This document shows positions 51,993 through 61,487 of a stretch of 64,000 bases of DNA, piece after piece. Position 1 is the first letter of the stretch. Each line of letters begins with the position of its first letter. The translations under genes and the position numbers were made by a program. The stretch lies in contig DBTY01000009.1 in assembly GCA_002307295.1 (NCBI GenBank), positions 1 through 64,000 on the forward strand, in the 5' to 3' direction. The stretch comes from Ignavibacteriales bacterium UBA1304 (GTDB taxonomy: Bacteria > Bacteroidota > Ignavibacteria > Ignavibacteriales > Ignavibacteriaceae). The notes below the pieces were generated by a model that ran no database searches, had not been told where the DNA came from, and saw only the letters and a list, made by a program, of their open reading frames with translations.

Positions 51993-53555
51993 CTACTTTG
52001 CCTTAACCGTAATAAGGCTTACGTCGTCTTCAAATTTACCCGCAGTAAATGCAATAAATACCCGTTTTAATTCTTCCAGAGGATCGTTAATTGGATCAAT
52101 GTTTTTTACGGCGTCTATCAGATAATCATTAAACTGTTCGCCTGAAAAATTGCGCGATTCCGTAATACCGTCAGTAAGCATGAAAATGCAATCATTAGCG
52201 TTTAGGTTAATTTCTACGTTATTATAGTTCCCATCCGGCATAAAGCCAAGCAAAAGACCATCCGATTTTATCTGTGAAACTTCGCCAGATGCGGCGTTTC
52301 TGTATAACAACGGGAGGTCTCCCGCTCCTGAATATTTTGCAGTCATTGTTTTTTTGTTTATCACAAGAACTGAAAGTATAGTAAATACTTCGGATATTTT
52401 AGCGTCATGGTAAATTGATCTGTTAACTTCATCCAAAATTTCTTTTGGAGAAATATCGCCCCCCTTTTGCAGAGCGACTCGAATTGCGCTCCTTACATAT
52501 CCGATATATGCAAAAGCAAAATACCAGGCTTTCCATTTTTTCCCCATTACGTCGCCAAGAATTATGGCCATATTATCTTCGCCGAGATCAAAATAATCTA
52601 TAAAATCGCCGCCGGGTATGCCTTTGTAAGTCTGATGCCAATGTTTAATTTCAAAGCCTGGAAACACCGGAAAATTATCCGGCACCACAGTAGCATGAAT
52701 AGAGTCCGCCGCATCGTGCAGTTCAGAAACGGCTTTTTGTCTTTCTTTACCAAGACTATTCATAATAGCAGTAACTTTTGCTACAACTACTCGCGGTCCG
52801 GCTGTTTTAATTACATAATCGGTAATCCCTAAATCGTAACCTTCAAGTATATCTTCTTCGGCTCCTTTTGACGTCAGGAAAATAAATGGAATCTGGCGTA
52901 ACAGAGGATCTTCAATAATCATTTTTCTAAAGGCGAATCCGTCAATTTTCGGCATCATAATATCAGAAACAATAACATCAGGCGGATTTGATTTTGCAAG
53001 ATTAAGACCTTCCTCCGCGTCTGGAGCCACCATACATTCAAATCCGGCTTTTACAAGATTATACTGAAACAATTTGGCAAGAGACAGATCGTCGTCCACT
53101 AACAATATTTTAGATTTTTCTTCCGCAAACGATTGCTCGATAGATTTCTTTTCGCCATATAAGCGGTAAATTTCTCGTCTTTTAAGCAGAGCCTGCACTT
53201 TAAGCAAAAGCTCTTTCGCCTCGAAAGGCTTTGTTATAATATCGTCGCCGCCGACTTCAAGCGCTTTTGATTTATCCTCAATACTGTTTTTTGCCGTAAC
53301 AAAAACAAACGGTAAAACACGGTAACGTTCATTCTCTTTAACTTTTTTACAAAAAGTATAACCGTCCATATCCTGCATAGTAATATCGCACAAAACAAGA
53401 TCAATCTTTTCGCCGTAAAGTAGTTTAAAACCTTCCTCTGCGCCGTTAGCTTCGAATATGTTGTATCCATTATTTTTCAAATGATAGCATATCAATTTCC
53501 TTATGGTGAGGTCATCATCAATTATTAAAATAGATTTTTTTTCTTCAGACGGCAT
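51993..53555 (-). CDS. Double-receiver PP2C-type phosphatase (RsbU-like)
   Basis: The protein has 520 residues. It has two receiver domains (about 7-122 and 148-265), with acceptor Asp in LVLCDITMQD and VIVSDIMMPK respectively and both acidic pairs present, then a short linker and a PP2C/SpoIIE-type serine phosphatase domain (about 310-518) with PGGDFIDYFDLGEDNMAIIL, LGDVMGKKWKAW and FMLTDGITESRN as metal-binding segments. Such proteins dephosphorylate anti-anti-sigma factors in partner switching. The STAS protein encoded 26 bases upstream is its obvious substrate. The tandem receivers suggest input from two kinases or an allosteric switch. No HTH is present. Confidence 0.9.
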   Translation of the reverse strand: MPSEEKKSILIIDDDLTIRKLICYHLKNNGYNIFEANGAEEGFKLLYGEKIDLVLCDITMQDMDGYTFCKKVKENERYRVLPFVFVTAKNSIEDKSKALEVGGDDIITKPFEAKELLLKVQALLKRREIYRLYGEKKSIEQSFAEEKSKILLVDDDLSLAKLFQYNLVKAGFECMVAPDAEEGLNLAKSNPPDVIVSDIMMPKIDGFAFRKMIIEDPLLRQIPFIFLTSKGAEEDILEGYDLGITDYVIKTAGPRVVVAKVTAIMNSLGKERQKAVSELHDAADSIHATVVPDNFPVFPGFEIKHWHQTYKGIPGGDFIDYFDLGEDNMAIILGDVMGKKWKAWYFAFAYIGYVRSAIRVALQKGGDISPKEILDEVNRSIYHDAKISEVFTILSVLVINKKTMTAKYSGAGDLPLLYRNAASGEVSQIKSDGLLLGFMPDGNYNNVEINLNANDCIFMLTDGITESRNFSGEQFNDYLIDAVKNIDPINDPLEELKRVFIAFTAGKFEDDVSLITVKAK

Positions 53556-53581
53556 AGTATTGGTAAAAAATTAAGTGAAAT

Positions 53582-53920
53582 TTATTTAAAACTTTCTATG
53601 GCTTCATTTGCCGTAGCAAAAGCTTCAAACACTCTGTACATTCTTGTAAGTTCAAACATTGAATGAACTGCAGGTTGAAAACCGACTAACTTAAGATCGC
53701 CTCCTAAGCTGGTAGTTTTCTTTAAAGACACCACTAAAGCTCCAAGGAAGGTCGAGTCAATAAATTCGCATTCAGTAAGATCGACTACAATTTTCCTCCA
53801 GCCCTGTTCTATATCATTTGTTAGTATTTTTTTAAATTCCTCAGCGTCGCGAAGCGTAGCCCTGTGGAGGTTGACATATTCAACTACAACGCTGCCGTGT
53901 ATCTCTTTTGCAAAGTCCAT
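53582..53920 (-). CDS. STAS-domain anti-sigma factor antagonist
   Basis: This 112-residue protein is a single STAS domain. KIVVDLTECEFIDSTFLGAL (about 44-63) carries the DST motif whose Ser is the usual phosphorylation site, and SLGGDLKLVGFQ and FELTRMYRVFEAF complete the fold. In partner switching such proteins bind an anti-sigma kinase when dephosphorylated. The phosphatase encoded 26 bases downstream is the likely activator; no anti-sigma kinase is encoded in the window, so one must lie elsewhere. Confidence 0.9.
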   Translation of the reverse strand: MDFAKEIHGSVVVEYVNLHRATLRDAEEFKKILTNDIEQGWRKIVVDLTECEFIDSTFLGALVVSLKKTTSLGGDLKLVGFQPAVHSMFELTRMYRVFEAFATANEAIESFK

Positions 53921-53954
53921 ATTCGTTGCCTCAGTTACATTGTTTATTTATTAA

Positions 53955-55340
53955 TTATAATTCAAAACTTTTTGTATCGATCTTATATCTATCAATCAGC
54001 CTGTATATTGTCGCTCTCCCAAGCTGCAGCTTATTTGCCGCTTCAAGAATGTTTCCTTGGGTTGTTTTAAGAGCATGTTTTATGGCTTCTTCTTTAATCT
54101 TTTCAAAAGGGATTATCACATCGTCAGTAAAAGGCGAAACGTTTACGTCTGCGGTTTGGTCATGTTCGGCTGTTTTTATATGCACGGGCAGTTCGTCAGC
54201 GTCAATAACGTCTTTATCGGTTATAATAAGGCAGCGCTCAATTGTGTTTTCCAATTCGCGAACGTTCCCCGGCCAGTTATAATCGTAAATTAGTTTAACC
54301 GCTTTTTTAGTAAAGCCTTTTATTTTTTTATTAAGTTTTTTATTAAGTGTATTCAGAAAATAATCGGAAAGGACAAGAATGTCTCCTCGTCTTGCTCTTA
54401 AAGGCGGAATACTGATTGGAAAAGAATTCAACCGGTAATATAGATCCTCTCTAAACTCTTTGTTTTGCACGGCGGTTTTAAGATCTCTGTTGGTCGCAGA
54501 AATTATTCTTACGTCGCATTTAATAAGCTCCGTTCCTCCAACTCTCTCAAATTCTTTTTCCTGAATCACGCGCAGCAGTTTGGCCTGCAGCAGCATTTCA
54601 AGCTCGCCCACTTCGTCAAGGAACAACGTGCCTTCATTGGCAAGTTCAAACTTGCCAAGCTTCCTCTGATGAGCTCCGGTAAATGCGCCTTTTTCGTGCC
54701 CGAATAATTCGCTTTCCAAAAGTTCGCGCGGAATAGAAGCGCAGTTAACTACTATAAACGGCTTATCTTTTCTTTTACCGTTAAAATGGATTGCACGTGA
54801 AATTAATTCTTTTCCGGTTCCGCTTTCGCCGTAAATTAATACGGATATGTCGTTATCAAGCACTTTGGTGACTAATCTGAAAACGTCCTGCATCTTACCG
54901 TCGGCGGAAATTATATTATCAAAACTATATTCTTTCTGAACATTTTCTCTTAAGCTTTCAAGTTCTTTTAATAGATCGTGATTTTTAACCGCATTTTTAA
55001 TCGCGGGCTCTAAACGCTGTAAATCGATCGGTTTAGGAAAATAATCATACGCGCCGACTCTAATAGCGTCCAAAGCTACTTCAACGCTTCCCTGAGCGGA
55101 AAGCATTATCACCGGCAGATTTGGATCCGTATGTTTTACCCTTTTAAGAGTTTCTATGCCGTTTAGTCCCGGCATCATAATATCAAGCAGAATAATATCC
55201 GGTTTCAGGTTAAGGTTTTTAAGAGCGTCTTCTCCGTTATGAAAAACTTCAACGTCATATTTCCATTTATCTTTAACCCAATAAGATAAAAGTTTCGCAA
55301 TAGCAAGTTCATCGTCTACTATAAAAACTAACTTGGCCAA
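53955..55340 (-). CDS. Sigma-54-dependent response regulator, NtrC/AtoC type
   Basis: The protein has 461 residues. The receiver domain (about 3-118) has VDD and the acceptor Asp in IILLDIMMPG. The AAA+ domain (about 140-370) has Walker A GESGTGKE, the exact GAFTGA sigma-54 loop and GTLFLDEVGEL. A Fis-type HTH (GNILEAANKLQLGRATIYRL) closes the protein. Its start overlaps the end of the PAS histidine kinase gene by 13 bases, so the two form a cognate pair. It is a second enhancer-binding protein besides the one encoded at 19.1-20.6 kb. Confidence 0.94.
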   Translation of the reverse strand: MAKLVFIVDDELAIAKLLSYWVKDKWKYDVEVFHNGEDALKNLNLKPDIILLDIMMPGLNGIETLKRVKHTDPNLPVIMLSAQGSVEVALDAIRVGAYDYFPKPIDLQRLEPAIKNAVKNHDLLKELESLRENVQKEYSFDNIISADGKMQDVFRLVTKVLDNDISVLIYGESGTGKELISRAIHFNGKRKDKPFIVVNCASIPRELLESELFGHEKGAFTGAHQRKLGKFELANEGTLFLDEVGELEMLLQAKLLRVIQEKEFERVGGTELIKCDVRIISATNRDLKTAVQNKEFREDLYYRLNSFPISIPPLRARRGDILVLSDYFLNTLNKKLNKKIKGFTKKAVKLIYDYNWPGNVRELENTIERCLIITDKDVIDADELPVHIKTAEHDQTADVNVSPFTDDVIIPFEKIKEEAIKHALKTTQGNILEAANKLQLGRATIYRLIDRYKIDTKSFEL

Positions 55341-56569
55341 TTGTCGCCTCGGTTTATATGTTTTGATTTTGGAAGCTTAATTACAAAAGTAGCGCCTTTG
55401 CCGTCTTCGCTTTTTACAGTGACTAATCCGTTATGCGAGTCGACTATTTGTTTTACAAACACTAATCCCAAACCTGTGCCTTCTATTTCAGTTCCCGGCC
55501 GGGGGACTCTGTAAAATTTGCCAAAAATAAGGGGTATCTCTTTAGATGGAATCCCGATTCCGGTATCGCTTATTATGATTTCAACTTCTTTATAAAAATT
55601 TTGCGCTATTATTTTAACCCGCCCTTTATTGTCGGTAAATTTGATTGCATTGTTTATCAAATTATTAAAAACCTGAAAAATTCTTTCTCTATCGCAAAAA
55701 AGGATTACTTCTTCCTGAGGGAGGTCGTACGTAAAAGCTATATTTTTTTGTTCGGCGGCTTTTTGGTTGGCTTCTATGGCTTCCATTAATATTTTCATAA
55801 CGTCATGCTCGCTCTTTTTCAGTTCGATCTTTCCTCCCTCAATTTTTGAGAGGTCGAGTATATCGTTAATGAGCTTGGCTAATCTCTTTCCTTCCCTTAA
55901 AATAATCCCTACAAATTCATTACGCGTATCCTCAGGCATTTCAGGGTCTAAAAATATAGTCTCTGAAAAACCGATTATAGAGGCCAGCGGCGTTCTTAAC
56001 TCATGCGAGATATTTGATACGAATTCGTTTTTGAGTCTGTTTAATTCTTCCAGAACGGATATCTGCTGTTTAGCGCGGTCTCGTTCTATAGAGATCAGCC
56101 GGTTAGCCTCGATAAGCTTGGAATTTAATTCCTTCATCTTATCTTCATAATTCCTTCGCTGCGTTATATTTCTTCCTATACCCAGCAACCCGGTCACCTG
56201 ATCTTTATTCGATAAAAAATGTCCGTTGATTTCGAATATAATTTTTTTACCGAATTTGCTCATAAAACTGACTTCAAACGTAGTCACATTTTCAGCCTTT
56301 AGGGCTTCCTGAAAAGACTTTGCAACTTCCACTTTATCGTCTTCGTCCACAAACTCCAAAAAGTGTTTGCCCATTATTTCTTCAGGCTTATAGTCTAAGC
56401 TCAAAGCTCCGTTATTATTAACGGAAAGGAAGTTGCCATAATTATCCAGAGAGAAAATTAAATCCTCGGCGGTTTCAATTAAATTTCTCAAACGGCTTTC
56501 GGAAGATTCTTCCGGCGAGTCGGCTGAAGCGCCGCCGCTATTGTTTATGTCGTCGATATCTAAATTCAA
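55328..56569 (-). CDS. PAS-domain histidine kinase
   Basis: The 413-residue soluble kinase has a PAS domain (about 27-143, with RNLIETAEDLIFSLDNYG), a coiled-coil linker, a HisKA dimerisation domain with the phospho-accepting His in FVSNISHELRTPLASIIGF and an ATPase domain (about 295-405) with SDTGIGIPSKEIPLIF and GTGLGLVFV. No membrane helix is visible. Its gene overlaps the NtrC-type regulator gene and should be its partner. The signal sensed by the PAS domain is not evident. Confidence 0.92.
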   Translation of the reverse strand: MNLDIDDINNSGGASADSPEESSESRLRNLIETAEDLIFSLDNYGNFLSVNNNGALSLDYKPEEIMGKHFLEFVDEDDKVEVAKSFQEALKAENVTTFEVSFMSKFGKKIIFEINGHFLSNKDQVTGLLGIGRNITQRRNYEDKMKELNSKLIEANRLISIERDRAKQQISVLEELNRLKNEFVSNISHELRTPLASIIGFSETIFLDPEMPEDTRNEFVGIILREGKRLAKLINDILDLSKIEGGKIELKKSEHDVMKILMEAIEANQKAAEQKNIAFTYDLPQEEVILFCDRERIFQVFNNLINNAIKFTDNKGRVKIIAQNFYKEVEIIISDTGIGIPSKEIPLIFGKFYRVPRPGTEIEGTGLGLVFVKQIVDSHNGLVTVKSEDGKGATFVIKLPKSKHINRGDNWPS

Positions 56570-56705
56570 TTTCCCTTCTGATCCGAAAAATTAATAATAT
56601 GCTAACTTAAGCTGGATAGCGCCCGGTTTAAATTATTTTATCACAAACGAAAAGTTATTATGTTTTTGGAATTAAATCAATTGGAATGATTAGTCCTCAT
56701 AATAA

Positions 56706-57056
56706 TCAGGAATTTTTCCTTTCGTCGTACATTTTTTCAAGTCTTATATTTAGTCTGTCTAATCTTTCTTTGGAAATACTGCCGATAGTCCGCCTGATAT
56801 TTTCTTTCGGTAAAAACGAAAGATAATCAAGCCGGATGACAGAAGTATCCGCCAGACCGCTTAGTTCATAATCGGTGTCTTGAAAAGAGATAATATCGTC
56901 ATATTTTTCTCTATACTCATGCAGCTGCGTGCTAATACCGCAAAATAAGATTTCCGTATTAGAAGTAGCATGTTTGCCCAGCACAAGAGCAGGACGGCTT
57001 TTTTGCCTTCCGTCACGCTGAGGCAGTTTAATAATAACAATTGTTCCTGGTTTCAT
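56706..57056 (-). CDS. MazF/PemK-like protein without adjacent antitoxin
   Basis: This 116-residue protein has the PemK/MazF fold: GTIVIIKLPQRDGRQKSRPALVLG at the start (basic/acidic RNase-type residues), then LFCGISTQ and TSVIRLDYLSFLPKENI, ending with the usual helix. MazF-type proteins are ribosome-independent mRNA endonucleases, normally with an antitoxin gene just upstream. Here the gene overlaps hslU by 4 bases and no antitoxin-like frame is seen, so it could be a solitary or domesticated member, tied to the HslUV protease operon. Confidence 0.8.
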   Translation of the reverse strand: MKPGTIVIIKLPQRDGRQKSRPALVLGKHATSNTEILFCGISTQLHEYREKYDDIISFQDTDYELSGLADTSVIRLDYLSFLPKENIRRTIGSISKERLDRLNIRLEKMYDERKNS

Positions 57057-58459
57057 AATATATACTTACTTAGGTCCCGGTCTTTTACGATCATATCTAG
57101 TTTTTGTTTCACAAGTTCTCCTGTAATTTCTACTTTTTCGGAAGGTATTTTATCCGGCACGTCGAACAGTATATCGTCCAAAACGCTGGTTAATATCGTA
57201 TGTAATCTTCTTGCGCCAATATTTTCAACCTGTTCGTTGACTTCAGAGGCTATTCTTGCTATTTGAATAATTGCATCTTCAGTAAATTCCAGCTTCACTC
57301 CTTCCGATTCTAAAAGAGCGGAATACTGTTTCAGCAATGCGTTCTGTGGAAAAGTTAGTATTTTAATAAAATCTTCTTCCGTAAGGCTTTTTAATTCAAC
57401 GCGGATTGGGAATCTTCCCTGTAGCTCTGGGATTAAGTCCGAAGGTTTTGCAATATGAAAAGCTCCTGATGCAATAAACAAAATATGGTCGGTTTTTACT
57501 ACGCCATATTTAGTGTTCACATTTGAGCCCTCAACTATTGGCAAAAGATCGCGCTGAACTCCTTCTCTCGAAACGTCTGGACCCGAGCCTTTGCCGCTTG
57601 CTCCGGCTACTTTATCAATCTCGTCAAGAAAAACTATACCCGAATTTTCTACGCGCTGAATCGCTTCTTTTTGAACTGCTTCCATATCAATAAGTTTTTG
57701 CGCTTCGTCCTGAACCATAATTGTTCTGGCTTCAGAAATTTTAGTTTTTCTTTTTTTCTTTTTCTTTGGCATAATACTCCCCATAATTTCCTGAATGTTT
57801 ATGCCCATATCATCCATGCCAAAAGGTCCAAGTATTTGCATGCCGTTAACCTGCGACTGCGCGTTAGCGTCAAACTCTATCATCTTATTTTCAAGTTCGC
57901 GGTTTTTTAATTTCTCCCGCATCCATTCGCGCGTCTTCTTATTCTGCACATACTCGTCTTCTACAACAGCCCCCTCTTCTTCGGCCTCGCCATTTTCAGG
58001 CGCATTAGCATTTGAATGGCTGCGTTTCATCGGGGGAATTAATATATCTAATATTCTTTCGTTTGCCAGTTCAGTAGCTTTGGTCTTAACTTCTAACGTC
58101 TTCTCGGACTTAACCATGCTTACTGCAATTTCTGTTAAGTCTCTTATCATCGACTCAACGTCGCGCCCAACATAACCGACTTCGGTAAATTTTGAGGCTT
58201 CAATTTTCAAAAACGGCGCATTAGAAAGCTTAGCTAAGCGTCTTGCTATTTCAGTTTTACCAACTCCAGTTGGACCAATTAGAATAATATTATTCGGCAT
58301 GATCTCTTCTTTCATCACGTCTTCAACTTGCTGCCTTCTCCATCGGTTTCTTAGCGCAATTGCAACGGCTCTTTTTGCATCAGCCTGCCCTATAATATAC
58401 TTATCAAGCTCTTCTACAACCTGAGATGGGGTAAGCTCGTCTGCAAGATAATTTTTCAT
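57053..58459 (-). CDS. hslU: HslU, ATPase subunit of the HslUV protease
   Basis: The 468-residue AAA+ unfoldase matches HslU: LTPSQVVEELDKYIIGQADAKRAVAIALRNRWRR at the start (about 6-39), Walker A IGPTGVGKTEIARRL, an I-domain insertion in the middle (about 105-250) and IVFLDEIDKV as Walker B. GARRLHTILTSVLDDILFD and the C-terminal YIL are standard; the C-terminus docks into HslV. The neighbouring HslV gene lies 14 bases upstream. Confidence 0.97.
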   Translation of the reverse strand: MKNYLADELTPSQVVEELDKYIIGQADAKRAVAIALRNRWRRQQVEDVMKEEIMPNNIILIGPTGVGKTEIARRLAKLSNAPFLKIEASKFTEVGYVGRDVESMIRDLTEIAVSMVKSEKTLEVKTKATELANERILDILIPPMKRSHSNANAPENGEAEEEGAVVEDEYVQNKKTREWMREKLKNRELENKMIEFDANAQSQVNGMQILGPFGMDDMGINIQEIMGSIMPKKKKKRKTKISEARTIMVQDEAQKLIDMEAVQKEAIQRVENSGIVFLDEIDKVAGASGKGSGPDVSREGVQRDLLPIVEGSNVNTKYGVVKTDHILFIASGAFHIAKPSDLIPELQGRFPIRVELKSLTEEDFIKILTFPQNALLKQYSALLESEGVKLEFTEDAIIQIARIASEVNEQVENIGARRLHTILTSVLDDILFDVPDKIPSEKVEITGELVKQKLDMIVKDRDLSKYIL

Positions 58460-58473
58460 TTATAACCTTACTT

Positions 58474-59016
58474 TTATTTTTCTATAACTTCAACGTTTAT
58501 TTTGTCATTAGTATAAATACATATTTCCGAAGCCGTATGAAGGCTTTCGTTTACAATTTCTTCGGTCTTAAGACTGGTATACTTTTTCAGCATTTTAGCC
58601 GCGGCAAGAGCGTACATGCCGCCCGAACCGATAGCTACAATTTTGTCTTCAGGTTCAATTACGTCTCCGTTGCCAGAGATTATAAAAGCTCCGTCTTTAG
58701 AGACTATTGCAAGCATCGCCTCTAAACGTCTTAAATACTTATCCTGACGCCATTCCTTAGCCAGTTCAACCGCGGCTCTGCTAACGTTGCCCCGGTATTG
58801 TTCAATTTTATCCTCAAATTTTTCCATAAGCGTAAACGCGTCCGCGGTCGCTCCCGCAAATCCGCATAATACTTTACCATCGGCAATTTTTCTTATTTTC
58901 ATAGCGTTATGTTTCATTACAGTATTGCCAAACGTAACCTGTCCGTCTCCGCCCAAAGCGGCTTCGCCATTATGAACCATTCCTAAAATGGTTGTAGAAA
59001 TCACTTTTTCTGTCAT
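58474..59016 (-). CDS. hslV: HslV, peptidase subunit of the HslUV protease
   Basis: The 180-residue N-terminal-threonine peptidase has TTILGMVHNGEAALGGDGQ (active Thr after a short MTEKVIS pro-segment), VLCGFAGATADAFTLMEKFE and AIGSGGMYALAAA. The pro-segment is longer than that of E. coli HslV, as in Bacillus-type CodW. It forms the proteolytic chamber that degrades substrates unfolded by HslU, whose gene follows by 14 bases. Confidence 0.97.
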   Translation of the reverse strand: MTEKVISTTILGMVHNGEAALGGDGQVTFGNTVMKHNAMKIRKIADGKVLCGFAGATADAFTLMEKFEDKIEQYRGNVSRAAVELAKEWRQDKYLRRLEAMLAIVSKDGAFIISGNGDVIEPEDKIVAIGSGGMYALAAAKMLKKYTSLKTEEIVNESLHTASEICIYTNDKINVEVIEK

Positions 59017-59026
59017 TTATTGCTCC

Positions 59027-60874
59027 TTATGGTAAATCTTTTTTACTTTTCATATATGGCGTGTACCAGTCATACAATGGAACCGCCAACGGGACTGCCG
59101 CTATTCTGCCGCCAAAACCCATATATCTGTAAGTAAACATATTAAGATTTGTCACATTTAATTCTTTTAATACTTTATCGTTTATAGTAACGCCATATTT
59201 ATTAGCAAGGTCTACCGTTTTATCAATTAATAGTTTCTGGAATTTTTCTACCATGCATTCTTTTTTCAGCTCTTCCTTTACTTCATCAAACGGTTTGTCC
59301 GCAGAGTCTTTTGCTATTTTTTTATCTAATAATTTAAATACTGAATAACCTTCAGGTAATTTAAGCGGACCATAAACTTCGCCGACGTTCATTTTAGCCG
59401 CCGTACTGCCTAATTCGCCGTACATAGTAACAGGGAAGTATCCAAGCTGCCCCCCATTTTTTTTGGTCCACGTCCTTTTAGTATGTTCTAAAGCGAGATC
59501 CTTAATATCTTTCCCCTGCTTTAATTCATTTAAAACTTTTTCTACTACTTCCAGGCTATCGGTCAAAACTTCTACTATGTTTACCTGTGGAGTTGGTTTT
59601 GCTTTTGATTTCTGTTTTTCAAGATAATATTTATATACTTCGTCGTCAGTAACTTTTGCCGAATCTCTTAACGTATTTCTTAATAACTGCGACGTATAAT
59701 TAGACTGCCACATATCAATGTCTCTTTTTACGTCCGGATGATTCTGTAAACCTTTCTTATTCGCTTCAAGCGCAAGCAGCTCCTGCTCTATAAATATTTT
59801 AACGCGCGAATTTAATTTTGCTCCAATTATTTTCGGTTCAAACACATTGGTGTAAAAGCCGTCAAAAAGCAGGCTGCGTAAAAATTCCTTTACCGTTATT
59901 ACTCTGCCTTCCAATTTAATAAACTGCATGCCTAAAGTATCGGGCCCAAGTTGCTTTTCGATACTCTTAAGGTCGTCTACTGTTAAATAGATATTTGCTG
60001 ATTTTTTTGTATCCGGGTTTTTCCGGTCTTCAATCAAAGCTTTTGTTATTTTATCGGCAATAGACCAGAACAGTAAACCGTCGGCTTCAACTCTGTGTCC
60101 CGGAAAAAAGCTGCGATAATATTTTTGATATAGTATTTCCGCCTGTCTGTCGCTCACTACTTTTTTTACTGAATTATAAATATCATTCTGACTAAAATTT
60201 TTATTTACCGAATTATATTTGCCTACAAGTTTAAAAATAAACCAGCCGCTTTTAGTTTTAAAAGGCGCGGTATATTCTCCAAGCTTTAGGCTATAAACTG
60301 TATCCTCAACAAATTCTTCCAATTGCCCGTAAGAAACTTCTATAGCGGCAGTATCCTGCTCTTTGCTTTCAGGTCTTCCAGCTAAAATAGAATCAAGCGA
60401 AGCTCCTTTGTTCAAAGCGGAAAATATTTCAAATATTTCGGTTGAATCTTTTGAAATAATCATATTCACTTTTAAGTTGAGCCCTTTTCTGTATACGCCT
60501 TTTAATATATCCTTTTGCGGGAGCTCTATTTTATCGGCTATTACTTCTTTATACAAGGCGTCCCTGACATAAAGCTTTTCAACCGAAGCGTTAGAATATT
60601 TCACAACGTCATTAGTGTCGTAACCCAACCTGGCAGCTTCCATGCCCCAAAGTTTTTCGGCAATAATTGAACATAAGTATTCAAATTTTGTCGTGTCTAT
60701 GTTCCAGTCGCTGGCTCCGACATGCGGAGTTAGTTCAAACCGTTCGCGATACTCGTCCACTGTAACTTTTTGAGAGCCCACTTTAGCTACCACGTCTTCT
60801 TTATCCTGGCCATTTACATAGCCGGTCAAAAGAAAAGATACAACAAGCAGAATAGAAATTTTGATTTTCACCAT
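59027..60874 (-). CDS. Periplasmic parvulin-type peptidyl-prolyl isomerase (SurA/PrsA-like)
   Basis: The 615-residue protein has a signal peptide (ending GYVNGQ), a helical N-terminal chaperone part, and two parvulin-like regions: about 115-215 (degenerate, with GEYTAPFKTKSGWFIFKLVG) and about 415-525 (fuller, with KKNGGQLGYFPVTMYGELG and GPLKLPEGYSVFKLLDK). It probably escorts outer-membrane or exported proteins through the periplasm, a job consistent with the many surface proteins in the window. It sits 10 bases before hslV. Confidence 0.87.
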   Translation of the reverse strand: MVKIKISILLVVSFLLTGYVNGQDKEDVVAKVGSQKVTVDEYRERFELTPHVGASDWNIDTTKFEYLCSIIAEKLWGMEAARLGYDTNDVVKYSNASVEKLYVRDALYKEVIADKIELPQKDILKGVYRKGLNLKVNMIISKDSTEIFEIFSALNKGASLDSILAGRPESKEQDTAAIEVSYGQLEEFVEDTVYSLKLGEYTAPFKTKSGWFIFKLVGKYNSVNKNFSQNDIYNSVKKVVSDRQAEILYQKYYRSFFPGHRVEADGLLFWSIADKITKALIEDRKNPDTKKSANIYLTVDDLKSIEKQLGPDTLGMQFIKLEGRVITVKEFLRSLLFDGFYTNVFEPKIIGAKLNSRVKIFIEQELLALEANKKGLQNHPDVKRDIDMWQSNYTSQLLRNTLRDSAKVTDDEVYKYYLEKQKSKAKPTPQVNIVEVLTDSLEVVEKVLNELKQGKDIKDLALEHTKRTWTKKNGGQLGYFPVTMYGELGSTAAKMNVGEVYGPLKLPEGYSVFKLLDKKIAKDSADKPFDEVKEELKKECMVEKFQKLLIDKTVDLANKYGVTINDKVLKELNVTNLNMFTYRYMGFGGRIAAVPLAVPLYDWYTPYMKSKKDLP

Positions 60875-60878
60875 GTTA

Positions 60879-61487
60879 CTATTTAATAATTTTTAGTGGA
60901 AATATTCTTGGAACGCTCTTTTGATATTCAACGTAAGAGTCTCCAAATTGTTTAACAAGTTTCTTTTCTTCAAAAAAAGAGCCTATATAAAAATAAGAAC
61001 TAAAACATACAAAAGCAGTGAAATAAAAAACATCCATTTCAGGGCGAAACCCTGCAAATAGTATTAAAAAAAAATATAGCGGATGCCGCATATATTTATG
61101 CAATTTACCATGTCTAAATTTAATCGGGGTTTCAGTTTCAATTCCGCCGTAATAATTTGATATCTGCTCAATTCCCAAAAGCTCTCTTAAATCCATCGCC
61201 TTAAAAGCATAAACTACTCCAACCAAACTTAACGCCTGTAAAAAGAAAACTATCAGGTCTATTGGCGAAGGGAGATCATAAATGATTACCGGAGGCTTGG
61301 GCGAGGCGTATAACACAAAAGCTAAAAGCAAAACAGAAACGGCGTTATAAATGGCTCTGTAAAATATATTAAATTCCCCTAACCGTTTAGCCGCAAACTT
61401 TTTTGCTTTTTCGGAAGCAAGAAAAGAATGGACAACGCAAAAACCGGCTAGCAAAAAAATTATTACCGGCACGTCAAATACTGACAT
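60879..61487 (-). CDS. Membrane ICMT/NnrU-like methyltransferase
   Basis: The 202-residue protein has about five membrane helices and the C-terminal pattern of isoprenylcysteine carboxyl methyltransferase-like proteins: KYMRHPLYFFLILF (RHP motif), then EEKKLVKQFGDSYVEYQKSV with the Glu and Tyr that bind S-adenosylmethionine in the family. Substrate unknown in bacteria; phospholipids or small lipids have been suggested. Its start overlaps the rpoN stop, so it belongs to the same operon. Confidence 0.75.
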   Translation of the reverse strand: MSVFDVPVIIFLLAGFCVVHSFLASEKAKKFAAKRLGEFNIFYRAIYNAVSVLLLAFVLYASPKPPVIIYDLPSPIDLIVFFLQALSLVGVVYAFKAMDLRELLGIEQISNYYGGIETETPIKFRHGKLHKYMRHPLYFFLILFAGFRPEMDVFYFTAFVCFSSYFYIGSFFEEKKLVKQFGDSYVEYQKSVPRIFPLKIIK

